DNA of 64,000 bases from Arthrobacter dokdonellae (lineage in GTDB: Bacteria > Actinomycetota > Actinomycetes > Actinomycetales > Micrococcaceae). The stretch covers positions 2,232,001-2,296,000 of the forward strand of contig NZ_CP029642.1 of assembly GCF_003268655.1 (NCBI RefSeq), written 5' to 3'. The notes under the pieces were generated by a model, which saw nothing but the letters and a program-made list of their open reading frames with translations, did no database searches and was not told the origin of the DNA. The translations under genes and the position numbers were made by a program. Below are positions 27,099 to 35,286 of the stretch, piece by piece; positions within the stretch are counted from its first letter, which is position 1, and each line of letters starts with the position of its first letter.

Positions 27099-28100
27099 TT
27101 AGGCCAGGAGCCCGAAGGCGGCACCCCCGGAAGCGGCTGATTCGCCCGCAGCCAGGGCCAGGACAAGCGCTGCGCGGCCATCATGGAGTGTGGCGAGGGG
27201 CTTTTCCTCGCCGCGGGCTACCGCGACCAGGTGCTCGATTTCACGACGGTAAGCAGTACTGTACCGTTCGGCGTAGTGCGTGATGAACGGATCGCCCGCA
27301 TGAGTGCCATACCGGTTGGATGCGGTCACCAATGTCGGAGTGGGATTCCGCACGGCCAGCGTCCCGAGGGCACCGAACGCCTCGGTTCGTTGGTCGTATC
27401 CGGTCGCGTTGCTGCGGGAATTGACGATGGTGACGAGTGCGCCCGAAGTTGCCGTGAGCGTCGCCACGGCCCCAGTGGCGTGGCCCAGGGCGCCAAGGTC
27501 CGGATCTGTCGTCTGACTGGATGCTTGAATGGAAACGATGTCGCCCACGAGATGGCGTGCCATGTCGAAATCGTGGATCATCATGTCTCGGAAGAGGCCC
27601 CCCGATGTCTGTACGTACTCCAGCGGCGGTGGCGCAGGGTCGCGACTGATGATAACGAGTTGTTCCACGGCTCCTATCTCCCCTGCGAGTATTCTGTGGT
27701 GCACGGCGGCGAAGGATGGATCAAATCTACGGTTGAAGGCGACCACCACCCGATCGGAAGCCTGGCCGACATCGTTGATGCATTGATCCACTCGGTCCAG
27801 ATCGAGGTCCACCGGCTTTTCGACCAGGACAGCCTTGCCGCCCTCGACAGCCCGCACAATGTGATCGGCGTGGAAACGGTTGGGCGACGAAATGACCACT
27901 GCATCGATATCCCGGCGGGCAAATGCGCCCTCGATGCCGAGGTGCCCGGCGCCGTACCGAGAGGCCAACGAGTCCGCGCCTGAGCCCCCTGCCACACCGA
28001 CCAATCGCGCTCCGGGGGTCCTGGTGATATTCCTGGCATGGACCGATCCCATCTTCCCGGATCCGATCACCGCGATCCGGATCTCCTCGGGGCGGGTCAT
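27099..28100 (-). CDS. Gfo/Idh/MocA oxidoreductase, inositol 2-dehydrogenase-like
   Basis: A 333-residue NAD(P)-dependent dehydrogenase. Rossmann start IRIAVIGSGKMGSVHARNI, the EKP motif in KAVLVEKPVDLDLDRVD and the catalytic-region DMMIHDFDMARHL with the conserved Asp and His typical of IolG-like enzymes. I placed the start at ATG 28100 because family proteins begin close to the Rossmann strand; the longer frame up to 28361 codes for nothing recognisable. No strong ribosome site is seen. Substrate is uncertain: myo-inositol or another polyol is plausible. It lies upstream of the LacI remnant on the same strand, perhaps a former operon. Confidence 0.85.
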   Translation of the reverse strand: MTRPEEIRIAVIGSGKMGSVHARNITRTPGARLVGVAGGSGADSLASRYGAGHLGIEGAFARRDIDAVVISSPNRFHADHIVRAVEGGKAVLVEKPVDLDLDRVDQCINDVGQASDRVVVAFNRRFDPSFAAVHHRILAGEIGAVEQLVIISRDPAPPPLEYVQTSGGLFRDMMIHDFDMARHLVGDIVSIQASSQTTDPDLGALGHATGAVATLTATSGALVTIVNSRSNATGYDQRTEAFGALGTLAVRNPTPTLVTASNRYGTHAGDPFITHYAERYSTAYRREIEHLVAVARGEEKPLATLHDGRAALVLALAAGESAASGGAAFGLLA

Positions 28101-28341
28101 GAAGAAGCTACAAGCTGGATACGAAGCGCGTCCTTTGTCGATGGATGATCCCGTTCGTTTTTCTGGGGTAGTGACATGCCGTGGAACGCTGGCCCTTCTT
28201 CGAATTTGCACTCCCGTGCTGCGACCGCCATCTGCGACCCTCCTGATGTTTCGACTTTCTCGATGGATCACATGCACGGTGATGTGGAAAGACCCCTTCA
28301 CCGCAGGTTCTGAAGGTGATGCCGCACCACACGACAGGCTG

Positions 28342-28665
28342 TTAAAATTCCTCGTACTCATTGGGGTCCTGGTGCCAAATCCGACCCTTGTTCAACGCTG
28401 TTATGGACTCCATCTCGAGCTCGCCCAACTCAAAAGCGAATATATTCAAATTCTCGCGCTGGCGCGTCGGATCAGCCGACTTTGGTATCGGAACGGCTCC
28501 GAGTTGCACGTGCCAGCGCAGAATCACCTGAGCAGGGCTGACCCCGTGTACGCACGCAATGGCGGTTATGGTCCGGTCCTTCAGCAAGTCTCCGCCGCGC
28601 CCGAGAGGGCTCCAGCTTTCGGTGACAATGCCATGGCCCGCATGAAAGTCCCGCTGGTCCTGCTG
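28342..28665 (-). pseudogene. Aldo/keto reductase, C-terminal remnant
   Basis: Only the last third of an aldo/keto reductase remains. The minus strand reads HGIVTESWSPLGRGGDLLKD, VSPAQVILRWHVQLGAVPIP and KSADPTRQRENLNIF, which is the NADPH-binding end of the family, and stops at 28342. The catalytic Tyr/Lys N-terminal barrel is absent; upstream sequence belongs to the App1-type gene. It is a truncated remnant next to the dehydrogenase at 27099-28100. Confidence 0.7.
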
Positions 28666-28732
28666 GGGAGCCGATCCCGGCGACGGTCGCGGACATCCTC
28701 CGGAATCGTCCCGGGCTTCGGGAAGGCCGAGC

Positions 28733-29830
28733 TCAGAGAATACCGGCGTCTTTCAACTGCGCGGCGAGACCGGCTCCGTCCGGCGCGGACACCCAAGGCA
28801 CCGCGCCATGATCGGTGGCGTGGACGTCCTCGTGTGCGCGGCCACCGGCCAGCAGGGCCTCGCCGGCGGAGAGCTGGCGGATGGCTATCGCGGCTGTCTG
28901 CCCCGCGTGCGCGCGGGCGAAGTCAGCATAAATTGCCGGGTCGTGCTGGCCGTCGTCGCCCACGAGGAGCCACCGGACGCCCGGGAACTCCCGGGCGAGC
29001 CGTTGCAGATTGTTGTACTTGTGCTCCCGTCCACTGCGGAACCAGCGCTGCCGTGTCGGTCCCCAGTCGGTGAGCAACAGGACGCCTTCCGGATACAGAT
29101 TCCGCGCAAGGAATCGTGCCAGGGCCGGTGCCACATTCCACGGCCCGGTCGACAAGTAGAGCACCGGCGCTTCCGGGTGCCGGGCAGCGATCCGGTCCAG
29201 CAGGACCGCCATGCCCGGGGTCGGCGTCCGTGCCCGCTCGCTCAGGACCAGTGTGTTCCACAGGGCCAGCAGCGGCCTGGGCAGTGCCGTCACCATGACG
29301 GTGTCGTCGATGTCGGTCACGATGCCGAACGTGGCTTCCGGAGCTACGACCAGGACTCGGGCCTCGGCGGGGGCCGTGTCCGGGCTGCGCAGAGAGACGG
29401 GGTGCCAGCCCGGTGCGAGGGAAGTTTCCAGGACCACGTCCACGAGTCCACCGGCGTCGGCATGCACTGGATGGATGACACCGCCGATTTCCACCTCGAC
29501 CTCGCTGTTCCGGACGGGCACGCTGGTGAAGGCCCGCCAGCCGCGGACCTTGTCCGTGGTGGCAGCAGGCTTCGTGGTCGTCAAGACGACCCGGGCGAGC
29601 ACGCGCACCCACGTGGTACTGCCGTAACCGGGGTAGGCGACGATGGTGGGCGCGAAGCCGGCGGCTCTGGCCAACCGCGTGCGGACCCCATGAGCTACGT
29701 CGGATATGTGCATGACCGAAGCGAGCAGTGCCCTCGCTGGCGGCTCATACACGGAACTGCGGTCCTGCTGATCGGGAGCGTCCTGCCGGCATTGGTGCGG
29801 AGTCGGGGCCATGCCTCCACTTTCCCACAC
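28733..29830 (-). CDS. App1-family (DUF2183) phosphatase-domain protein
   Basis: About 365 residues. The C-terminal half is an HAD-like DUF2183 domain as in yeast App1 phosphatidate phosphatase: FGIVTDIDDTVMVT carries the DxDxT nucleophile motif, VLYLSTGPWNVAPALARFL the Ser/Thr motif, and WLLVGDDGQHDPAIYADFAR the distal acidic motif. The N-terminal half (WVRVLARVVLTTTKP) is the beta-rich region that precedes it in bacterial homologues. GTG 29830 or ATG 29812 could start it; ATG 29713 (MHISDVAHG) is a shorter option. Lipid or phosphoester substrate in bacteria is unproven. Confidence 0.82.
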   Translation of the reverse strand: MWESGGMAPTPHQCRQDAPDQQDRSSVYEPPARALLASVMHISDVAHGVRTRLARAAGFAPTIVAYPGYGSTTWVRVLARVVLTTTKPAATTDKVRGWRAFTSVPVRNSEVEVEIGGVIHPVHADAGGLVDVVLETSLAPGWHPVSLRSPDTAPAEARVLVVAPEATFGIVTDIDDTVMVTALPRPLLALWNTLVLSERARTPTPGMAVLLDRIAARHPEAPVLYLSTGPWNVAPALARFLARNLYPEGVLLLTDWGPTRQRWFRSGREHKYNNLQRLAREFPGVRWLLVGDDGQHDPAIYADFARAHAGQTAAIAIRQLSAGEALLAGGRAHEDVHATDHGAVPWVSAPDGAGLAAQLKDAGIL

Positions 29831-29926
29831 AACCCGGACAGCCGTCCTGCAGCCCCCGTCATCCGGGCCGCCGCATTAGGCGGCACGTCCCCGCTCAAGG
29901 GCGTGTTTCGCGTTGTCCCTCCGCGA

Positions 29927-30220
29927 TTACAGCGGATCGGACGCGATTCCCCGTTGCTCGGCGGCTTCCAGCCATGCGGCGTATAGCTCCGCGCGGGCGG
30001 CGGGTATCACTGCCTTTTCAAACACGGCGCGCTCCCATGAGTAGGCTGGCGGGCGGTGCGCCCAAGCCTCGCTCAGGGCCAGCTGTGCCGCCTCGAAGCG
30101 GGGAGACGAGACGGCTGGATACAGATCGTCCGGCACCATGATGCCGGCACCGTCGCCCTCGCCAGCGAATGCGCCTGAACTTGTCGTGCCTGCAACGAGT
30201 GCAGGATACCTGTGTGCCAC
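29927..30220 (-). CDS. Hypothetical 97-residue protein
   Basis: Starts at a GTG with AAGG about 9 bases ahead. The sequence is hydrophilic with an amphipathic C-terminal helix (SEAWAHRPPAYSWERAVFE, then ARAELYAAWLEAAEQRG). No domain is recognised. The stop is close to the App1 gene start on the same strand (about 95 bases), so they may be co-transcribed. Codon pattern supports coding, but function is unknown. Confidence 0.5.
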   Translation of the reverse strand: MAHRYPALVAGTTSSGAFAGEGDGAGIMVPDDLYPAVSSPRFEAAQLALSEAWAHRPPAYSWERAVFEKAVIPAARAELYAAWLEAAEQRGIASDPL

Positions 30221-30547
30221 GGCGGAGACCTTCTATTCAATGACTGAATCCACGCTGAATATCCTATGGACAGGCTATGAAAAACCCTGAAGGTTGGCAC
30301 GAGTGGTGGCTACTCGACTTCCGCGTACTCGAGCGGCGCCGGGGACGCACTCTACTTGCTCTATCCAAGTGGTGTCAACAGCAGCATGAGAGGGATCGGT
30401 GGCGGCAGGGTGAGTTGCCTTGTTGCAGGGTTGGTCGAAGAAAAGCGTGTAGAGCCGAAAGGTGTACTACAGGGCGATGTCGCACGGTGTGTGGGCCAGG
30501 GGGCTGTTTCGCGACAGGAACGCCTAGCGACACGCACCCGCCGCGGC
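30221..30547. other. Gene-free stretch of about 330 bases
   Basis: Divergent intergenic region between the 97-residue hypothetical protein and the SRAP gene. It is comparatively AT-rich at 30230-30290. Apart from the promoter element at 30548 I see no gene, RNA or repeat. No actinobacterial LexA box was found. Confidence 0.35.
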
Positions 30548-30553
30548 TAGGCT
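30548..30553 (+). promoter_or_regulatory. -10 element giving a probable leaderless SRAP mRNA
   Basis: TAGGCT ends 6 bases before the ATG at 30560 and no Shine-Dalgarno sequence is present. Transcription would start at or beside the ATG, as in many actinobacterial leaderless genes. No good -35 is seen. Confidence 0.45.
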
Positions 30554-30559
30554 CACCGT

Positions 30560-31258
30560 ATGTGTGGACGATTTGTGGTTTCCAAAGCTAACAGCGACCT
30601 CGTGTCGGCCTTCGAGATTGACGAGGTCGTCGCTGAGGATTTGCCACCGAGTTGGAATGTGGCACCGACCGACCCGGTGCGGATTGTGATTGGCCGCGGT
30701 CTCCAAGGGCAGCCGTCGCGGCGGCTGGAGACGGCCCGATGGGGCCTCGTGCCGGTCTGGGCCAAGTCAAGGAGCGTCGGCTCACGAGCCATCAATGCCC
30801 GCTCCGAAACGGTTCTGGAGAAGCCGATGTTCCGGTCGGCCGCGGTCAAACGGCGGGCCCTGATCCCGGCGGATGGGTATTACGAATGGGAAAAGCGCGG
30901 CGCGGAAAAGATCCCGACGTACCTTCACCCCGAGAACAACGAGCTGTTGGGTTTCGCTGGCCTTTATGAGTTCTGGCGCGATCCCGACGTTCCTGAAGGA
31001 CATGAAGGGGACTGGCTGATGACGATGACGATTCTGACCAGGCCGGCCCCCGACGCGCTGGGCCACGTCCACGACAGAACGCCCGTGGTCGTGCCACGGG
31101 ACATGCTGGGCGACTGGCTCGACCCGGCCTTGACGGACAAGTCCGACATCCAATCGCTCGTGGATGCCATGCCGGATCCGGTGTTGGTGCCGCGCGAGGT
31201 CGGCAAGGGCGTCGGCAACGTCCGCAACGATTCACCGGAGCTGATTGAACCAGCCTAG
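30560..31258 (+). CDS. SOS response-associated peptidase (SRAP, YedK/HMCES family)
   Basis: A 232-residue SRAP protein that forms a DNA-protein crosslink with abasic sites in single-stranded DNA and protects them. The protein starts MCGRFVVSK, so Cys2 becomes the N-terminal nucleophile after Met removal. NVAPTDPVRIV, WGLVPVWAK, NARSETV, PADGYYEWEK with catalytic Glu and the His in DALGHVHDRTPVV are all present. Full length for the family. It appears leaderless, with TAGGCT just ahead. A strong hairpin follows at 31304-31335. No SOS box is visible, so regulation by LexA is not supported here. Confidence 0.93.
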   Translation: MCGRFVVSKANSDLVSAFEIDEVVAEDLPPSWNVAPTDPVRIVIGRGLQGQPSRRLETARWGLVPVWAKSRSVGSRAINARSETVLEKPMFRSAAVKRRALIPADGYYEWEKRGAEKIPTYLHPENNELLGFAGLYEFWRDPDVPEGHEGDWLMTMTILTRPAPDALGHVHDRTPVVVPRDMLGDWLDPALTDKSDIQSLVDAMPDPVLVPREVGKGVGNVRNDSPELIEPA

Positions 31259-31303
31259 GAACAGTCCGGGCTTCTGCCCCTTGACCCCCTCGGGTGCACG
31301 AAA

Positions 31304-31335
31304 CCGTCCGCGGACAGGCACTGCGTCGCGGACGG
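31304..31335. terminator. Bidirectional hairpin terminator
   Basis: CCGTCCGCG and CGCGGACGG pair perfectly over 9 bases with a 14-base loop. It lies between the convergent SRAP and GlsB/YeaQ genes. There is no U-run, as is common in high-GC actinobacteria. Confidence 0.6.
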
Positions 31336-31351
31336 CACGTCCCGATGCCCT

Positions 31352-31618
31352 CTACACCCGGCTTCTGCGGCCGGCAATAGCGCCGTAGATCAGCAGCACG
31401 ATGATGGCGCCGAGGATCGAAAGCAGCCAGGTCCGAATGTTGAAGAAATTGCCGAGGCCGCCGCCAAAAATCAATGACCCGATCCAGCCACCGAGGATTG
31501 CGCCCACGACGCCCAGTACGAGTGTGAGCAACCAGCCGCCGCCCTGCCGGCCGGGCAGGATCGCCTTGGCAATGGCTCCTGCGATGAGTCCGAGAAGCAG
31601 AAATCCGAGAATCCCCAT
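31352..31618 (-). CDS. GlsB/YeaQ/YmgE family stress-response membrane protein
   Basis: An 88-residue protein made almost entirely of three hydrophobic glycine-rich helices: GFLLLGLIAGAIAKAIL, LLTLVLGVVGAILGGWIGSL and WLLSILGAIIVLLIYGAIAG. This is the transglycosylase-associated/YeaQ family, small membrane proteins induced by stress. I placed the start at ATG 31618 because the family begins MGILG; a longer frame to 31693 would add an unrelated tail. It ends 17 bases from the shared terminator. Confidence 0.85.
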   Translation of the reverse strand: MGILGFLLLGLIAGAIAKAILPGRQGGGWLLTLVLGVVGAILGGWIGSLIFGGGLGNFFNIRTWLLSILGAIIVLLIYGAIAGRRSRV

Positions 31619-31735
31619 GACTGCACGTCCTATCGGTAGAACGGTCGCGGAAGGTGACCGTGCTCCCGATCTAAACAGCATGGCCGCTGACATTCAAGAC
31701 CTTTTGATGAGGCAGTCGCGATGGCATGATGCCGC

Positions 31736-32291
31736 TTACGCCGGTTCACTCCGCAGGCGGTGCAGGAGTAGGGCCACGTGGAGGGAGGTGCGGGATTCGG
31801 CGTCGTCCAGGTCGGCGGCGAGCAGCTCCTCCAGCTTCGCGAGCCGGGCGTAATGTGGTCGGCCGGCTGACGTATCCGTTGCGGGCCAGGGCGGCCTTGT
31901 TCCCGCCCGATTCGAGGTAGTGGCCGAGCAGGTCCAGGAGCCCGTCCCGGCCCTTTGCCTCGGCGTCGAGGATGCCTGCGAGCTCGGATTCGGCGAACTG
32001 CTGCAGCCCGGCTTGCGCCCGGTGGGTGAGTTCGCGTTGGTCGCGATCTGCCAGGCGGTTGGTGGCCAGGGTCTGGGCGGCACGTTCCAGGACTGTGGCC
32101 GCCAGCTCGTCATCCCGTGTGTTTGTGGGGACCACGAGCCGTCCCCAGGGCTGGCTGCGCACGCCGACGGGGACTTGCAGCCACTGTTCCTGGCCGGTGC
32201 GCGCGGTCCGGGCCGGGAAGGGCGTGGTGCGGGCGGTCCGTTCCCAGTCGCAGGCGGACCAGCCGCCGGCCGGTCCCCACGGACCCTCCAC
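31736..32291 (-). pseudogene. PucR/CdaR-type transcriptional regulator, truncated and frameshifted
   Basis: The C-terminal half of a PucR-family regulator is readable: VPVGVRSQPWGRLVVPT and LAATVLERAAQTLATNRLAD from the middle domain, then the helix-turn-helix region LLGHYLESGGNKAALARNGY. Within that region the frame shifts near 31862; the continuation LAKLEELLAADLDDAESRTS and the end at 31736 are in the next frame. The N-terminal purine-catabolism domain is missing. A shortened base run around ACCACATTACGCC explains the shift. Not functional as written. Confidence 0.65.
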
Positions 32292-32593
32292 TCAGGACCA
32301 TGGCCAAGCAGTGCCGCCACCGGCAGCCGGCTGGTTCCTCGCGAGCCCGCCCTTGCGCTGCTCTGCCAACCGGGGACTATGATGCAGGAACAGCAGTGGA
32401 TGCCGGGCCGGCAGCCCGGGATTCCATTGTTCTTCAACTGCCTCAAGCAGCGGGGGCGGACACCGTGGCTCAACCCCGTGCCCGTTCAGGTCTGGCGCCG
32501 CCGTCGAGCATGCGGGGCCCCGACCGGGAATCAGCGCGAACGGCAAAGCCGAAGTTGCCGCCGGCCCCGGCGTCCGCGGCCGAGGAGGAAAGA
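32292..32593. other. Upstream region of the stress membrane protein with repeated element
   Basis: About 300 bases without a gene. It contains the 35-base element at 32370-32404, shared with the region ahead of the small gene at 52242-52493. A TTGCGC/TATGAT pair at 32353 and 32378 has a 19-base spacer and could be a weak promoter. Confidence 0.4.
32370..32404 (+). repeat. Conserved stress-gene upstream element, copy 1
   Basis: Begins CCGGGGACTATGATGCAGGA and continues to 32404. It matches copy 2 (52597-52630, minus strand) at nearly all positions including CTATGATGCAGGAA and CAGTGG(A/G)TGCC. It lies 190 bases upstream of the gene at 32594. Confidence 0.65.
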
Positions 32594-33256
32594 ATGAGCA
32601 CCAATCCAGACATGACGCCCCGTGATGGCGCCGATGACAAGGACGGGCCGCGCGCGCAGTCCCGTCCCCGGGCCGGACGTGACCGCGAAAGCGTCGTGGG
32701 CCGGGAGGTGGAAAGGTATGGCGGCGTGAAGGTCGGCTCGGCCTTCTTCGGTTGGCTCACGGCCACTGGGACCGCCGTGTTGCTCACAGCCCTTGCCGCT
32801 GCTGCCGGGACGGTGGTGGCTCTCGCCACCGGAACCACCACCGATCAGGTGGCGGGAGCTGCGAGCAAGAATCCCGCAACAGTGGGACTGGCCGGCGTTG
32901 TCGTCCTGATCGTGATCATCCTCATCGCCTACTACTGCGGTGGTTATGTTGCCGGACGAATGGCACGCTTCAACGGAATGAAACAAGGGCTCGCCGTCTG
33001 GCTGTGGGCCGTTGCCATCGCCATCGTCGTCGCGGTGGTCGGCGCACTTGCCGGATCTCGCTTCAACATTCTGGCCCAGCTCAACAGTTTCCCTCGGATT
33101 CCGATCGACGAGGGAACCATAGGCCCCGCCGGCATTCTCGCGGTCATCGTTGTTGCGGTCGCGGCCCTGGTTGGCTCGCTGCTGGGCGGCATGGCCGGCA
33201 TGCATTTCCACCGCAAAGTGGACAAGGCAGGGCTGGACGACGCAGGGCTGGACTGA
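32594..33256 (+). CDS. Membrane protein with three or four transmembrane helices, unknown role
   Basis: A 220-residue protein starting at ATG 32594 with the excellent ribosome site GAGGAGGAAAGA. The first 45 residues are charged and disordered. Hydrophobic segments follow at about 53-80 (FFGWLTATGTAVLLTALAAA), 96-118 (TVGLAGVVVLIVIILIAYYC), 131-155 and 180-205 (GILAVIVVAVAALVGSLLGG). The GGYVAGRMARFNGMKQGLAVW loop resembles YrzE/TIGR04086-like stress membrane proteins, but I do not claim the family. It ends with AGLDDAGLD repeats. Confidence 0.75.
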   Translation: MSTNPDMTPRDGADDKDGPRAQSRPRAGRDRESVVGREVERYGGVKVGSAFFGWLTATGTAVLLTALAAAAGTVVALATGTTTDQVAGAASKNPATVGLAGVVVLIVIILIAYYCGGYVAGRMARFNGMKQGLAVWLWAVAIAIVVAVVGALAGSRFNILAQLNSFPRIPIDEGTIGPAGILAVIVVAVAALVGSLLGGMAGMHFHRKVDKAGLDDAGLD

Positions 33257-33406
33257 GCGTGCCGGGCTGCCGCTATATCGCCTCGAGAACCGTTGACCCG
33301 GAATGATGCAGGTGGGATGCTCGTCTTGGCTGGCACGAGGCGTACGTGGCTCGCGCATCGGGATTATTCAGCGAAGGTGATTGGTGTGGAATCGTCAGAA
33401 CGGGCA

Positions 33407-34093
33407 ATGCCTGCAAAACCTAAGAAGCGTTCGTGGTGGATAAGCACTCATCACGTCGTCCATTGCTATCCAAATTCCGCGGCTGACTGCATCGTTTCGT
33501 CGCTGTGGGAAACGTCGGCAGGAGTTGCGGAATCTTTTCACGATGCTGAACTTGTGAGAGCCACGAGTGAAATAAACACTATTCTGGCGAAAGCTGGAGC
33601 GGCAAGGGAAGAGGGCAGGAACCTGTCCTTTGTTGTGGTTGCGAACAGGCCGTTCCTCGTCTGGACGACTCCGAGTGCGGAGGGCCCTGATGAACCTGGG
33701 GCGCTTGGTCCCAACGATGATCTTGACACGATAAAAAAGGCGCTCGGGCTCAAGATGGAGAAGCCGGTCAAACCGCATAAGCGCTCGTGGGTACTTGGTC
33801 CGGTCACTCACAAGATTTATTGCTTTGCGAGCCCCGCCGGCGATTGCCTTGTCCACGGATTGTGGGAAACCGCGGACGACGCGGTGGCGTCATTTCACGA
33901 CGCCGGGCTGGCGCGGGCAACGAGGGAAATCAACGCTGTCCTGAGCGGCGTCAATGACAAAAAGGATCGCAGCAGGAACCTGTCCTTCATCGTGGTTGAG
34001 GGCAGCCCTTTCTTGGTCTGGACTGAGCCTGGAGCGGTTGGCCCCGATGACGACGCCGAGACGGTGGCAGGGGCGCTTGGGCTTAAGAGCTAG
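33407..34093 (+). CDS. Unrecognised protein built of two tandem copies of one domain
   Basis: A 228-residue protein made of an internal duplication. Copy 1 (residues about 6-118) and copy 2 (about 124-228) share KRSWxxxxxTHxxxxCxxxxxxDC, LWETxxxxxxSFHDAxLxRAT, EINxxL, RNLSFxVVxxxPFLVWTxP and GxxGPxDDxxTxxxALGLK in the same order. Each copy has one Cys pair candidate (HCYP...DC and YCFA...DC). No known family is recognised. I chose ATG 33407 (MPAKPKKRS) since the duplicated unit begins directly after; ribosome site is weak and upstream GTG codons are possible. It is followed by a strong convergent terminator. The fold may be a small alpha+beta stress domain, but this is a guess. Confidence 0.7.
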   Translation: MPAKPKKRSWWISTHHVVHCYPNSAADCIVSSLWETSAGVAESFHDAELVRATSEINTILAKAGAAREEGRNLSFVVVANRPFLVWTTPSAEGPDEPGALGPNDDLDTIKKALGLKMEKPVKPHKRSWVLGPVTHKIYCFASPAGDCLVHGLWETADDAVASFHDAGLARATREINAVLSGVNDKKDRSRNLSFIVVEGSPFLVWTEPGAVGPDDDAETVAGALGLKS

Positions 34094-34139
34094 AACCACC
34101 TGATCCGCGATGGCTGCCGAGAGCCCGTGGGGGTGATGC

Positions 34140-34177
34140 CCCCAGATCCCAGAGACTTCCCTGGCGGGGATCTGGGG
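34140..34177. terminator. Strong bidirectional hairpin terminator
   Basis: CCCCAGATCCC and GGGATCTGGGG form an 11-base perfect stem with a 16-base loop, between the duplicated-domain gene (+) and the small membrane protein gene (-). Confidence 0.7.
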
Positions 34178-34193
34178 CCGCGGCCCTCCTCTG

Positions 34194-34409
34194 TTATTTC
34201 TTTTCTTCGAGTTTCAGCGCGATTCCGAGAGCAAAAAACGTCGGCGCCCAATGGCCGACGAAAATTCCCCATCGGTCGGATTGCGCCTTGGAATGGTTCT
34301 TCTTGGCGCGGCTTACCATCCACGAGCCAAGGGAAAGCAGGATGGACGCGAAACCCCCGGCATAGGCGTACTCGCTCTTGACGCCTGCGTCATGCAACAT
34401 CTCGATCAT
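34194..34409 (-). CDS. Small membrane protein, 71 residues
   Basis: Starts at ATG 34409 with GGAGAG four bases ahead. Two hydrophobic segments are visible (GGFASILLSLGSWMVS and FVGHWAPTFFALGIALKL) separated by a basic loop RAKKNHSKAQSDRWG. The protein ends EEKK. Short proteins of this form are common in Arthrobacter genomes, function unknown. The same frame is open upstream to ATG 34754, which has its own strong ribosome site, so this may also be made as the C-terminal part of a longer protein. Confidence 0.65.
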   Translation of the reverse strand: MIEMLHDAGVKSEYAYAGGFASILLSLGSWMVSRAKKNHSKAQSDRWGIFVGHWAPTFFALGIALKLEEKK

Positions 34410-34754
34410 GGGACTCTCCAGGATAAGAAGGACTGGGACACTTCGACTCTGCCACACGCGAGGTCGATTCTGAAGAGGTGGCGCGGCAAAATGCTGCCGG
34501 CCGAAGTGCGGGGGCGGTATTTTTGCGGGTGGCAGATAGAAGGCGGCGAAGGAGCGGCGTGCTTCGTCGTCCGTCCAGACCGGGACCACGGCCAGTGCGG
34601 CCCCTGTGTCGGCATTGATCCAATGCGCCCGTGGCATGGGTGCTTCGTGGAGTTCCGGATCCAGGAACGGTGCGATGCCCTTGCCCCAGCGTCGCTCGAA
34701 GCGTTCGTGGAAAGCAGGCAGCAGTAGCGTGTCGTATCGGCGCCAGGCGGTCAT
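34194..34754 (-). CDS. Possible longer in-frame form of the small membrane protein
   Basis: ATG 34754 is preceded by AAGGAGAT at good distance and opens a 186-codon frame that includes the 71-residue membrane protein. The first 115 residues (starting MTAWRRYDTLLLPAFHERFE) match nothing I recognise and contain a Pro-rich stretch (YLPPAKIPPPHFGRQ) unlike a folded domain. Either the upstream gene has lost its own stop and runs into its neighbour, or two starts are used. I cannot decide from sequence. Confidence 0.35.
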   Translation of the reverse strand: MTAWRRYDTLLLPAFHERFERRWGKGIAPFLDPELHEAPMPRAHWINADTGAALAVVPVWTDDEARRSFAAFYLPPAKIPPPHFGRQHFAAPPLQNRPRVWQSRSVPVLLILESPMIEMLHDAGVKSEYAYAGGFASILLSLGSWMVSRAKKNHSKAQSDRWGIFVGHWAPTFFALGIALKLEEKK

Positions 34755-34840
34755 CTCGATCTCCTTCCGCCGGGTGGGATGGTCCCCGGCCGCGCGGCCG
34801 GGGACCATCGGTGCCGGCAACGCCGTCAGGTTCTTTCCGG

Positions 34841-35236
34841 TCAGGCGTTGATGGCCTGGCGGTCTCCTCCCTTGCTGTCAATTGAGATCTTCCGCGGTTT
34901 GGCCCGCTCCGCCACGGGGATGCGCAGGGTCAGGACCCCGCTGTCGTAGCTGGCTTGGATGTGCTCCGTGTCCAGGTTTTCACCCAGGACCAATTGGCGG
35001 CTGAACACGCCCCGGGGCCGTTCGGCGGCGAGCATCTCCTTGTTGCCGTCCAAGGCTGGGCGTTCGGCCCTGATGGTGACCACGTTGCGTTCCACATCCA
35101 GGTCGAGCGACTCCGGGCTGACGCCGGGGAGGTCAAACTCGACCTCAAAGGTGTCCCCGTCCCGCCACGCATCCATCGGAATGGCTGCCGGGCGGGCCCA
35201 GGTCCCCAGCACCTGCTGGGTGACCACGCCTGACAC
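34841..35236 (-). CDS. Hsp20/alpha-crystallin small heat-shock protein
   Basis: A 131-residue small chaperone. The alpha-crystallin domain spans residues about 20-115: [20 protein letters not shown], the [17 protein letters not shown] strands, [14 protein letters not shown] and the C-terminal [11 protein letters not shown], with the IxI-type tail (KISID). The N-terminus is unusual: family members start with a DPFRELDRLTQQVLG-like arm, but here only [15 protein letters not shown] remains behind a GTG-started MSGVV. The 5' end may have been lost, leaving a makeshift start. It is divergent from a broken HspR gene 50 bases away. Confidence 0.8.
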   Translation of the reverse strand: MSGVVTQQVLGTWARPAAIPMDAWRDGDTFEVEFDLPGVSPESLDLDVERNVVTIRAERPALDGNKEMLAAERPRGVFSRQLVLGENLDTEHIQASYDSGVLTLRIPVAERAKPRKISIDSKGGDRQAINA

Positions 35237-35286
35237 ACTGGTGCAAGGGAATTTGTTGTAGGACGCAAAGGGGAAAGGTGGGCCTC

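Noticed and set aside
28101..28361. 88-residue N-terminal extension of the Gfo/Idh/MocA oxidoreductase
   Set aside because: The Rossmann strand begins just after ATG 28100 and the extension has no similarity to anything, so the shorter start was used.
35236..35286. HAIR operator between Hsp20 and HspR
   Set aside because: No CTTGAGT-N7-ACTCAAG-like inverted repeat is present in the 50-base gap.
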